From NCBI GenBank assembly GCA_026391115.1, contig JAPLER010000105.1, forward strand, positions 7,089 to 19,418: DNA of 12,330 nucleotides, in the 5' to 3' direction. A program made the translations under genes and the position numbers. The notes beneath the pieces were generated by a model. It saw only the letters and a program-made list of their open reading frames with translations. It was not told the origin of the DNA and did not search any database. Source of the stretch: Bacteroidota bacterium. GTDB taxonomy: Bacteria > Bacteroidota > Bacteroidia > Chitinophagales > Chitinophagaceae. Shown piece after piece: positions 1-6,992 of the stretch (its first letter is position 1; every line of letters begins with the position of its first letter).

Positions 1-498
1 CCTGGTAACGATACTTGGACTCAAAAAACATCTATGCCATCTACAGACAAAAGAACTGGTGCAGCTGTAATGGTTTATAATGATAAAGCATATATTGTAA
101 GTGGTACAAACAATGGTGTTGTGGTAAATGAAATGTGGGTTTATACTCCAGCAAATGATAGTTGGGAACAAAAAAGAAGCATTACCAATGTAAGTACAGA
201 TACTTATGATGATGCATACACAACTGTTACAAGAAGTAATGCTGTTGCTTTTGTTATGGGTACAAAAGGTTATTTAGCAACTGGTATTAATGGTTCTTAT
301 ACAAATAATACTTGGGAATACAATTTTGCTGATGATACTTGGACAGAAAAAACTAGATTTGAGCGTGCAGAACGTAGCGATGCTGTTGCTTTTGTACTTG
401 GTGGTAGAGCGTTTGTTGCTTTAGGTAAAAACTCAACTTACTACTACGATAACTTAGAAGAGTTTAAACCAAACGACACTTATAGTGCAAATGATTAA
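1..498 (+). CDS. Kelch-repeat (galactose-oxidase-like) protein, 3' end, start outside window
   Basis: The frame is open from the first base of the window, so this is the C-terminal 165 residues of a longer protein. The ATG at 34 is an internal Met. It shows at least three kelch-type beta-propeller blades. Each has a D-[ST]-W motif (DTW near the window start, then DSW and DTW), a polar linker with R, a hydrophobic strand such as AVAFV, and a glycine turn before the next blade. Kelch propellers are protein- or glycan-binding scaffolds, and in Bacteroidota many are secreted or surface-linked. The N-terminal signal is not visible. The stop TAA (496-498) overlaps the ATG (491) of the DUF4907 gene by 8 bases, so the two are very probably co-transcribed and translationally coupled. 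No catalytic residues can be assigned. Binding partner unknown. Confidence 0.85.
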   Translation, partial: PGNDTWTQKTSMPSTDKRTGAAVMVYNDKAYIVSGTNNGVVVNEMWVYTPANDSWEQKRSITNVSTDTYDDAYTTVTRSNAVAFVMGTKGYLATGINGSYTNNTWEYNFADDTWTEKTRFERAERSDAVAFVLGGRAFVALGKNSTYYYDNLEEFKPNDTYSAND

Positions 499-811
499 AA
501 AATATTGGGCTGTTATTTTATTGGCTTTTTCAATTATATTTTTTGTTTACAAAAGAATTGAAAAAGCCAATTCTTTTTATAGTTATAAAACTATATACAC
601 CAAAGCAGGTTGGGGCTACGAAATTTATAGCGAAAAAACTTTGTTTATTAGACAAGAAAATATACCAGCAGTTAATGGAGTTAAAGGATTTGCTACAAAA
701 GAAGATGCAGAAAAAGTAGGAGAATTCATTGTGCTTAAATTGAAAGCTACAAATAAAGATCTACCACAAATAACTGTAGAAGAATTAGATAGTTTAAAGG
801 TTATACATTAA
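491..811 (+). CDS. DUF4907 family small membrane-anchored or exported protein
   Basis: This is a 106-residue protein starting at ATG 491. A GTG at 485 would add two residues but is the weaker start. It begins MIKKYW, followed by a single hydrophobic segment (about residues 6-18) that acts as an uncleaved anchor or signal. The C-terminal domain contains GWGYEIY, then LFIRQENIPAV, KGFATKEDAEKV and a closing TVEELDSL. I recognise this pattern as the DUF4907 domain of Bacteroidota. The family has no known function. The start lies inside the end of the kelch gene (8-base overlap), and a strong hairpin follows the stop by 9 bases, so this is the last gene of that operon. The coupling suggests it works with the kelch protein at the envelope, which is inference from context only. 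Confidence 0.8.
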   Translation: MIKKYWAVILLAFSIIFFVYKRIEKANSFYSYKTIYTKAGWGYEIYSEKTLFIRQENIPAVNGVKGFATKEDAEKVGEFIVLKLKATNKDLPQITVEELDSLKVIH

Positions 812-820
812 AAAAACAAT

Positions 821-866
821 AAAATATAAAAGCCATATAGCTATCTATATGGCTTTTATATTTTTT
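821..866 (+). terminator. Perfect 20-bp hairpin terminator after the kelch/DUF4907 operon
   Basis: The arms 821-840 and 845-864 are exact reverse complements around a 4-base loop (CTAT). The stem core is AGCCATATAG/CTATATGGCT, flanked by an A-run on the left and a T-run on the right (861-866). It begins 9 bases after the DUF4907 stop. The A/T flanks make it usable from either strand, so it can also block read-through from the - strand block. Confidence 0.9.
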
Positions 867-912
867 AACTGACGCTATTTACTTGTAGTTAATATCTAGA
901 GTAATTACAACA

Positions 913-947
913 AATAAAAAGCAGCAATTAAATTGCTGCTTTTTATT
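913..947 (-). terminator. Hairpin terminator for the bamA-skp block (bidirectional)
   Basis: Arms 913-929 and 931-947 are perfect 17-base reverse complements separated by one base, so the real loop is about 5 bases. The core is AGCAGCAATT, and an A-run and T-run flank it. It sits 22 bases past the stop of the last - strand gene (970). Together with the hairpin at 821-866 it insulates two convergent operons. Confidence 0.88.
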
Positions 948-969
948 AAATATCTTATTAAAGAAAATA

Positions 970-1596
970 CTATCCTTTTCCTGGTTTTTTTGGAGCAGGT
1001 TTAGCTGCACCACCACCATTACTTTTTGGTGCTGTTGACGAACCGCCTCCATTAAATGCACTTATTTGATCTTGTATTTCTTTTGGTAAATTTGGTAATT
1101 TTAATTTAGCCAAAACACGTAAAGGAAGTTCATCACTTTTTTCTGCCCAAAGTACAGATTCTGGTTTTAGAATTACTGTATATTTTTGTTCAGATATCAC
1201 TTCTTGTAATGCAGCATAAATTGGTTTTTTAAATGGAGCTAATAATTGCTCTTGCTTTTGTTGTAATACTTGTGTTTGATATTGTTGCCAGTTTTGCAAT
1301 TTGTAGTAGTATTCGGCAGCTTCTTTTTTCAAAGTAATTTTTAAACTTGTAGGCAATTTGCTGCTATCTTTTAGCATACTATCTACTCTTTTCAAATCTT
1401 CCATAAGTTGGTCTCTTTCTGGAGCCAAAGAATCTGTTGCAAATTTTTGTAGTAATGTATCTACTTTGGTTATTCCTGGCATTAATGATAAAATTTGTTG
1501 GTCATCAAAAAAGCCAATTTTTGTTTGAGCGTTTACCGAACTTCCGATAAATAAACTTGCTGCAATGGCAACACATACTGTTAAAACTTTCTTCAT
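970..1596 (-). CDS. OmpH/Skp-like periplasmic chaperone, divergent paralogue with Gly/Pro/Lys tail
   Basis: This is a 208-residue exported protein. A signal peptide, MKKVLTVCVAIAASLF..., ends at VNA|QT near residue 23. TKIGFFDDQQIL follows, the usual first strand of Skp/OmpH proteins (K-I-G-x-x-D/N). Residues about 45-130 are charged and helix-rich (coiled-coil arms: DQLMEDLKRVDSMLKD, YYYKLQNWQQYQTQVLQQKQEQLL). After that comes the returning segment IYAALQEVISEQKYTVIL. The C-terminal ~29 residues (180-208) are low-complexity Gly/Ser/Pro/Lys and have no counterpart in canonical Skp. Skp family members hold unfolded outer-membrane proteins in the periplasm and deliver them to BamA. This gene is last of three in the bamA block, 96 bases after the first skp copy. 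It is more divergent than its neighbour, so an altered client range is possible (inference). Confidence 0.8.
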   Translation of the reverse strand: MKKVLTVCVAIAASLFIGSSVNAQTKIGFFDDQQILSLMPGITKVDTLLQKFATDSLAPERDQLMEDLKRVDSMLKDSSKLPTSLKITLKKEAAEYYYKLQNWQQYQTQVLQQKQEQLLAPFKKPIYAALQEVISEQKYTVILKPESVLWAEKSDELPLRVLAKLKLPNLPKEIQDQISAFNGGGSSTAPKSNGGGAAKPAPKKPGKG

Positions 1597-1612
1597 TTTT
1601 GTTTGCCCCTAA

Positions 1613-1629
1613 CCTCTTCTCTAAAGAGG
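1613..1629. repeat. Short intergenic palindrome upstream of the distal skp-like gene
   Basis: CCTCTT (1613-1618) and AAGAGG (1624-1629) form a 6-bp stem with a 5-base loop, 17 bases before the start codon at 1596. Read on the - strand, the element has the form ATTCCTCTTTAGAGAAGAGG followed by TTAGGGGC. That resembles, from memory, the dispersed TCCCCTTTAGGGG(TTAGGGGC) palindromes found between genes in many Bacteroidota. It has no T-run right after the stem, so it is not a classical terminator. A single copy is visible in this window. Confidence 0.45.
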
Positions 1630-1692
1630 AATTTTTATGGGTTTGTTTTTTTAATTATTAATTATTGATTGTTGAAATGATACTTTGTATTA

Positions 1693-2208
1693 CTAGTTAT
1701 TGATTCTTAATTCTTTCAATACTTCGTCACTTTTGTCCAATTTTGGGTCGGCAAATATAACTGTTATGCCTTCACTTTTATCAAGTACAAAATCCCAGCC
1801 TTTAGCCACTGCTAGTTTTTGAATAGCATTGAATACTTTATCTTGTATTGGTTTTACCAGTCTTTGACGTTCTTTAAATAAATCGCCTTCGTATCCAAAA
1901 CGTTTTCTTTGTAATTCTCTTACCTCTTTTTCTTTGTTAAATAACTCAGCTTCTCTTTTTTTCTTTAACTCGTCTGTCAACATATATTGTTCAGCATCGT
2001 AGTTTTTATACATTCTATCTAAATCTGCTTGTAAACTATCCATCTCTTTTTGCCATTGATCTGCCAATTTTTGAATGGTTTTATCTGCATCTTTATATTC
2101 TTTTACCTTTTCCAAAATATACTTTGTATCTATGATAGCATATTTTTGGGCAGTAGCTGCTACACTTGTTAATACTAAAAAAGAAAGAATGGCTATTGTT
2201 TTTTTCAT
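1693..2208 (-). CDS. OmpH/Skp family periplasmic chaperone
   Basis: This is a 171-residue protein, the usual Skp/OmpH size. The signal peptide MKKTIAILSFLVLTSVAATA is cut before QKYAIIDTKYIL, which is the typical first strand and dimer-core motif. Residues about 40-115 are almost continuous charged heptads (KEMDSLQADLDRMYKNYDAE, KKKREAELFNKEKEVRELQRKRFG), matching the coiled-coil tentacles of Skp. The segment VFNAIQKLAVAKGWDFVLDKSEGI is the conserved returning helix and strand. Skp forms a trimer in the periplasm that cages unfolded beta-barrel proteins. The gene lies 101 bases downstream of bamA on the same strand, an order seen throughout the Bacteroidota. No terminator or clear promoter is visible between them, so co-transcription with bamA is likely. 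Confidence 0.9.
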   Translation of the reverse strand: MKKTIAILSFLVLTSVAATAQKYAIIDTKYILEKVKEYKDADKTIQKLADQWQKEMDSLQADLDRMYKNYDAEQYMLTDELKKKREAELFNKEKEVRELQRKRFGYEGDLFKERQRLVKPIQDKVFNAIQKLAVAKGWDFVLDKSEGITVIFADPKLDKSDEVLKELRINN

Positions 2209-2309
2209 TGTTGTATAAATTAATAGTTTATTATTTTAAATGCTTAAATATTCAGTTTTGGTATTAGATTTTACGAGTTTTAATTGCTGTATAATTTACA
2301 CCTACAGTA

Positions 2310-5081
2310 TTATTCAGCTTCAAAACCTAGCATAAATGTAAATCTGCTCATATCCTTTATTTTAGCACCTTCTGTATATCTATCCAATCCTATGCCATAA
2401 TCAAATCCAAGCAATCCAAACATTGGTAAAAAGAAACGCATACCTACACCCACACTTCTACGCAACTTAAATGGATTATAATCTTTAACATCGTACCAAC
2501 CATTTGCTGCTTCAAAAAAACCAACTGCATAAATAGTACTGCTAGGATTTAAGCTTAATGGATAACGCAATTCCAATTGATATTTATTAAACATAGTGAA
2601 GTACTGACTTGCACCACTCTGTTCTGGATTTATTTTAGGGTCTGATGATTGATAAACAGGATAACCACGATGTGCAATAATATCGTAACCCAATAAAGCA
2701 AATTGATTGGTTAAACCGGCATCGCCCACTTGAAAACGCTCAAATGGAGAAATATTTAATTTAGAATTATATCTACCCAAGAAACCAAATTTTGCGGCAG
2801 CTTTTAAAACCAATTGCTTGTGGTCTTCGCCAACAGCTTTGGTTAAAGGAATGTACCACTCTGCATTAAATCTTGTTTTATAATATTCTATCCATTTATA
2901 AGGATTTTCTTGTGTAACAATAGATTTATCAAATAATGAATATGGTGGTGTTGCTGCTAAACTCCATAACATATTGGACCCACTACGTGGAAACATAGGA
3001 TTATCTATTGATGAACGCTGCAATGCAACTTTAATGCTTAAGTTGTGAGAAAATCCATTATTAAATCCAGGAAGATTGACTCTGTCTATATAATAATTTT
3101 TTAGTTTATACCTAGCAAAGTTGATACCTACAGAAAGTGAGAAATAATCATCTGGCCATTTTAACTGCTTACCAATACTTATACCACCACCTGTTGTTTG
3201 AATATAGCTATTATTAGCAGCAGCACTTGTGTATTGACCAGTTAATGGGTCGTAAGCATTTGCAAATTTGGTATCGTAGAAAGAAATACTAAATGGATTA
3301 CGCTTTTTACCACCTAACCAAGGCTCTGTAAATGAAAAGTTATAACTTCTAAATGCACGACCATTACTTTGAATACGGAAACTTAGTTTTTGACCATCGC
3401 CCATTGGTAATGGATCCCAAGCGTCTTTATGAAAAATTCTATTGATAGAAAAATTATTGAAACTCATACCTAAAGTACCAGTTAAGCCAATGTTACCACC
3501 CCAGCCAGCACTTAATTCAAGTTGGTCACTACTCTTTTCCTCAACCTGCCAAGTCACATTTACAGTACCATCTTCAGGGTTTGGAACAATATTTGGAACT
3601 ATTTTTTCTGGGTTAAAGAAACTCAATTGAGATAATTCTCTTACGGTTCTTATGACATCGCTTCTTACAAATTTTTCACCTGGTATAGTTCTTAATTCTC
3701 TACGAATAACGTGTTCTTTTGTTTTATCGTTTCCTACAATTTTCACTTCTTTCCACACAGCTTGTGGTCCTTCAACCAATCTTATTTCGTGGTCAATAGT
3801 ATCGTTATAAACAGCAGTTTCAACAGCTTCGCTTCTAAAAAATAAATATCCATCATCCATATACAATCCACTGATATCACCACCTTCTGGTGGCCCACCG
3901 CCTTTACCTAGTTTTTTATTTAGAGTTTCTAAGCTATAGATGTCTCCTTTTTTTATTCCTAATACAACATTTAAAATAGAATCAGCATATTTAGTGTTGC
4001 CTTTCCAGGTTATTTTACCAAAATAATATCTATGTCCTTCGTTAATTTTAATGTCAATATTTTTATCGCCACACGCATAGGATTTGCCATACTCATCAAC
4101 ACACATTTTACCTTGATTGTAATAAGTGGTATCTTTTATAATAGCAGCGTCTCTGTAGCCAATTGAGTTGTAGTAAGCAATTATACTTTCTTTATCTTCT
4201 GCATATTTTTTAGGGTCAAATTTGGCACCTACTAAAGGCTTAATTCTAATAAAAGGATCAAGTAATTTTTTGGTTAAACTTGGATATAAATAACCTTTCT
4301 CTTTTAAATAATCGTTGAAAGTGTAAGTTTTGGGTGTAATAAAACCACCTGTATTTTTTGGAGGAAAAAGTGTTAATCTACCTTTCTCTTTAGTGTCTTT
4401 CATCTTCTTTTTCAATACAGAAGATTCAATATCGGTATTGCCTTCAAAAGCTATATTGTCTATTTTAACTTTGGAACCTTTATCAACTATAAAATTTAAT
4501 GAGATAGAATTAGCGATTAGAGAATCCTGAACTGGGACAATAGTAACTTTACATCTCTCAAATCCTTTTTCAGAGAAATAATTTTTAATGACATCTATTG
4601 CAATTTGCTTGTTATTTTCAGTTACAATTTTACCACGCACCAAGCCCATTTTGCCACGCAAATCATCTTCATTACCCTTGCTTACACCTACAATATGAAA
4701 GTTGGCAAGTCTTGCACGTTCTGTTACAGCAATTTCAATGTCAATTTCTTTTCCTTTAAGGTTAGTAATATATATTTCTACATTACTAAAATAGCTTTGA
4801 GCCCAAAGTTTATTAATGGCTTTGCTAAAAATATCGCCACCAGGAATAGTTACTTCATCACCTATAGCAATGTTGGCAATAGAAGTAAGTAATGTTTCGT
4901 CAAAATATTTGTTACCTACAACTGTAATTTTAGAAACCTTATATTTCTTGGGTTGTTTTTGATTAAAAATATTAATCAAATCTACATTAATAGAAGTTGT
5001 AGTGTCTTGTTGCGACATTGCTGTATTCACAAATCCCACACCCGCAAAAACTATTAATAAAAGACGATACAATTTAAACAT
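2310..5081 (-). CDS. bamA: Outer-membrane protein assembly factor BamA
   Basis: This 923-residue protein is the central subunit of the BAM complex, which folds and inserts beta-barrel proteins into the outer membrane. A signal peptide covers residues 1-23 (cut near AMS|QQ). Five POTRA domains follow: about 47-123 (KISKITVVGN-like start), 124-203, 204-349, 350-439 (FGKITWKGNTKY) and 440-516 (WKEVKIVGNDKT). POTRA3 is enlarged by roughly 60 residues, a common Bacteroidota feature. The 16-strand barrel covers about 517-923, with the conserved loop-6 arginine motif as HRGYP (R805) and the FFLPMFGLLGFDYGIGLD segment near the end. The last residues are LGFEAE, so the usual terminal aromatic is offset by three residues. 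C327 and C337 in POTRA3 could form a disulfide. The start ATG lies 125 bases beyond the degQ terminator, so bamA has its own promoter and leads the bamA-skp-skp block. Confidence 0.96.
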   Translation of the reverse strand: MFKLYRLLLIVFAGVGFVNTAMSQQDTTTSINVDLINIFNQKQPKKYKVSKITVVGNKYFDETLLTSIANIAIGDEVTIPGGDIFSKAINKLWAQSYFSNVEIYITNLKGKEIDIEIAVTERARLANFHIVGVSKGNEDDLRGKMGLVRGKIVTENNKQIAIDVIKNYFSEKGFERCKVTIVPVQDSLIANSISLNFIVDKGSKVKIDNIAFEGNTDIESSVLKKKMKDTKEKGRLTLFPPKNTGGFITPKTYTFNDYLKEKGYLYPSLTKKLLDPFIRIKPLVGAKFDPKKYAEDKESIIAYYNSIGYRDAAIIKDTTYYNQGKMCVDEYGKSYACGDKNIDIKINEGHRYYFGKITWKGNTKYADSILNVVLGIKKGDIYSLETLNKKLGKGGGPPEGGDISGLYMDDGYLFFRSEAVETAVYNDTIDHEIRLVEGPQAVWKEVKIVGNDKTKEHVIRRELRTIPGEKFVRSDVIRTVRELSQLSFFNPEKIVPNIVPNPEDGTVNVTWQVEEKSSDQLELSAGWGGNIGLTGTLGMSFNNFSINRIFHKDAWDPLPMGDGQKLSFRIQSNGRAFRSYNFSFTEPWLGGKKRNPFSISFYDTKFANAYDPLTGQYTSAAANNSYIQTTGGGISIGKQLKWPDDYFSLSVGINFARYKLKNYYIDRVNLPGFNNGFSHNLSIKVALQRSSIDNPMFPRSGSNMLWSLAATPPYSLFDKSIVTQENPYKWIEYYKTRFNAEWYIPLTKAVGEDHKQLVLKAAAKFGFLGRYNSKLNISPFERFQVGDAGLTNQFALLGYDIIAHRGYPVYQSSDPKINPEQSGASQYFTMFNKYQLELRYPLSLNPSSTIYAVGFFEAANGWYDVKDYNPFKLRRSVGVGMRFFLPMFGLLGFDYGIGLDRYTEGAKIKDMSRFTFMLGFEAE

Positions 5082-5114
5082 TCGAGAATATTTTACTGCT
5101 ATTATTACTTAGTG

Positions 5115-5145
5115 TAAGTATAGCATACGAAAAAGTGAAGCAAAA
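5115..5145 (-). promoter_or_regulatory. Candidate promoter for bamA
   Basis: Read on the - strand, TTTTG (5145-5141) is followed after 18 bases by TATACTTA (5122-5115). The latter agrees with the Bacteroidota -7 consensus TAnnTTTG at 6 of 8 positions. It lies about 35 bases before the bamA ATG and downstream of the degQ terminator, where a promoter is needed. The match is imperfect, so confidence is low. Confidence 0.3.
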
Positions 5146-5205
5146 TAAAGGGAATATTAACAAGGGTGTGTGTTTTAAATTCATAATATTAAGTTAAAAA
5201 TGTAT

Positions 5206-5241
5206 AAAAAAGGTGATGCCGATGTAGCATCACCTTTTTTT
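5206..5241 (-). terminator. Intrinsic terminator of degQ
   Basis: Arms 5206-5219 and 5227-5240 form a perfect 14-bp stem with GGTGATGC/GCATCACC at its heart and a 7-base loop. A T-run follows on either strand. It begins 23 bases past the degQ stop codon and separates degQ from bamA. Confidence 0.92.
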
Positions 5242-5263
5242 GTAATTAAATCAATAAAATATG

Positions 5264-6784
5264 TTATTCATCATCCAATTTAATTGGGTATCTGTAGCTT
5301 TCGCTAAATCCAGGATAAATGCCATCTAAATAAATGGTACCTGTTGCATTTTTAATAGCTGCATTAAAATCATCTAGGGTTTTTACTTCTTGCCCATTAA
5401 CACTAGTTATTACAAATCCTTCTTGTATTCTACTTTTTTGTAAAGCTCCTGTTCCTACTTTTTTAATAACTACACCGCCAGCAATATCATTTGTAGCAGC
5501 AATTTTTTTATCAACTGTTGCAAATTCACCACCTAATTTATCTGTTGAATTTGCTTTTTTAACAACGCTTGTAGTGTTAATTTTATTTTTTAAAGTAACA
5601 TTGGTTGTGGTTTCTTTTCCATCTCTAGAATAAGTAATTGAAATTTTATCGCCTGGTTTAAAACGTGCAATTTGCTCTACCATTTCAGGTGCAGATGTAA
5701 CATTTGTTCCATTAACCTTAGTTACAAAATCCCCCTTTTTAATTCCTGCTGCTGCTGCACCACCACCTTCAATTACATCTGTAATATATACACCATTTCC
5801 TTCTTTAATACCCTGTTCTTTTCTTTGTTCATCTGTTAACGTTTCAGCTGCATAACTTAAACCTAAATAAGCACGTTGCACTGTACCATATTTGATAATA
5901 TCATTCACTACTTTTTTAGCAATATTCATAGGTATTGCATAGCTGTAACCAATATAACTACCATTTTGAGAAGCAATAGCACTGTTAATGCCTATTAATT
6001 CTCCATTCAAATTTATTAATGCACCACCACTGTTTCCAGGATTTACAGCTGCATCTGTTTGTATAAAACTTTCAACAGGTGCTTTTACTTCTGCATTATT
6101 GCTTGGGTTGATAATACCTATGCTTCTTGCTTTAGCACTAACAATACCTGCAGTTACTGTAACATCTAAATTTAAAGGATAACCAATAGCCAAAACCCAT
6201 TGACCCAATTTAGCATCATCACTATTACCATAAATTAAATACGGTAAACCACTTGCTTCTACTTTAATAACTGCCAAATCTGTATTTGGGTCTGTACCCA
6301 CAACAGTTGCTTTGTAAGTTTTTTTGTTAGATAATGTAACTGCTATTTCATCTGCACCAGTAACAACGTGATTATTGGTTATTATATAGCCATCGTCGCT
6401 AATAATTACACCACTACCGCTTGCTCTTTGTTCTGGAATAATTGACATTCTTGGACCGTTAAAAAATTGATCAAAAAAATCATCATTGCCAAACATATCA
6501 CTCAATGGACTTTTTTGACGAGGCAAGTTATTGGTTACTTGTTTAGCTTTAGTCTTGGTTTTAATGTGAACCACTGCAGGTGTTGCTGCAGTTGCTGGAG
6601 CTGTAAAATCTAAACTTGCTGGCACTTTATTATTGCCAAAATAGCCAGCATAATTTGCAGGAATTTTTCCTTGCTCTTGCATTCCATTAAACTTGTGTTG
6701 CATCATTTTTCCAAAACCCCAAACACTTGCTATTGCTGTAGTTGCACTAATACCTACAATAGTTAAAATTTGTTTTACTTTCAT
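5264..6784 (-). CDS. degQ: Periplasmic Do/DegQ-type serine protease with two PDZ domains
   Basis: This is a 506-residue trypsin-fold protease/chaperone of the HtrA family, which degrades misfolded envelope proteins. The chosen start is the ATG at 6784 (MKVKQILTIV), which opens the membrane-targeting segment directly. An upstream in-frame TTG at 6811 adds nine unconvincing residues. The N-terminal hydrophobic stretch (about 5-24) has no clear cleavage site, so it may be an anchor. The catalytic triad is visible as H139 (ITNNHVV), D169 (DPNTDLAVI) and S252 (NPGNSGGAL). PDZ1 covers about 305-398 (YLGLSYA...GGAAAAGIKKGDFV) and PDZ2 about 415-500. The gene ends at a strong terminator and is transcribed alone, divergently from the DUF2851 gene. 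It neighbours bamA and the skp genes, so it fits an outer-membrane protein quality-control role. DegP-like naming would be equally acceptable. Confidence 0.95.
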   Translation of the reverse strand: MKVKQILTIVGISATTAIASVWGFGKMMQHKFNGMQEQGKIPANYAGYFGNNKVPASLDFTAPATAATPAVVHIKTKTKAKQVTNNLPRQKSPLSDMFGNDDFFDQFFNGPRMSIIPEQRASGSGVIISDDGYIITNNHVVTGADEIAVTLSNKKTYKATVVGTDPNTDLAVIKVEASGLPYLIYGNSDDAKLGQWVLAIGYPLNLDVTVTAGIVSAKARSIGIINPSNNAEVKAPVESFIQTDAAVNPGNSGGALINLNGELIGINSAIASQNGSYIGYSYAIPMNIAKKVVNDIIKYGTVQRAYLGLSYAAETLTDEQRKEQGIKEGNGVYITDVIEGGGAAAAGIKKGDFVTKVNGTNVTSAPEMVEQIARFKPGDKISITYSRDGKETTTNVTLKNKINTTSVVKKANSTDKLGGEFATVDKKIAATNDIAGGVVIKKVGTGALQKSRIQEGFVITSVNGQEVKTLDDFNAAIKNATGTIYLDGIYPGFSESYRYPIKLDDE

Positions 6785-6845
6785 AATAATAAATTTTTGA
6801 TTGTTATTCAATAATTATGCCTTTGCGAGTGCAAATAAGTGAAAA

Positions 6846-6874
6846 TGAAAATACGACAGACACTTTTAAACAAG
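6846..6874 (-). promoter_or_regulatory. Candidate degQ promoter
   Basis: On the - strand, CTTG (6874-6871) is followed after 17 bases by TATTTTCA (6853-6846), 6 of 8 to the Bacteroidota TAnnTTTG element. This implies a leader of roughly 50-60 bases before the ATG at 6784. The upstream element lies within a set of phased repeats (6862-6894), so binding there could control access to this promoter. The consensus match is incomplete. Confidence 0.28.
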
Positions 6875-6894
6875 TTTTAACAAAGTTTTACGAA
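6862..6894. repeat. Three direct repeats with 11-bp period, possible operator
   Basis: The hexamers CTTTTA (6863-6868), GTTTTA (6874-6879) and GTTTTA (6885-6890) recur exactly every 11 bases, about one helical turn. They form three successive 11-mers of the type A[CG]TTTTAnnnA. They lie between the divergent degQ and DUF2851 starts, over the -33 region of the candidate degQ promoter. Phased repeats like this suit a response regulator or other protein binding one face of the DNA, but simple AT-rich sequence could also produce them. Confidence 0.35.
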
Positions 6895-6992
6895 AAATAT
6901 CGTACAAGTGATAATAAAAGTGACTTTTTTTCATAAAATTGTTTTCAAAATGAACAAAATTTCAGGTAGTTACTTATTTTTATTTTATAAAT

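Noticed and set aside
485..490. GTG start for the DUF4907 protein
   Set aside because: The ATG at 491 is only two codons later and gives the natural MIKK N-terminus.
5334..5633. Long hydrophobic open frame antisense to degQ
   Set aside because: It has no family resemblance or start signal, and it mirrors the codon pattern of the well-supported protease gene on the other strand.
6785..6811. Upstream TTG start for degQ
   Set aside because: It adds an asparagine-rich, non-hydrophobic lead-in, while the ATG at 6784 opens a proper basic-plus-hydrophobic targeting segment.
6846..6891. An ECF-sigma (RpoE-like) promoter ahead of degQ, suggested by AACTT and GTCTG words
   Set aside because: The spacing and bases do not match a sigma-E type consensus well enough. 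The phased repeat and the TAnnTTTG-type reading are better supported.
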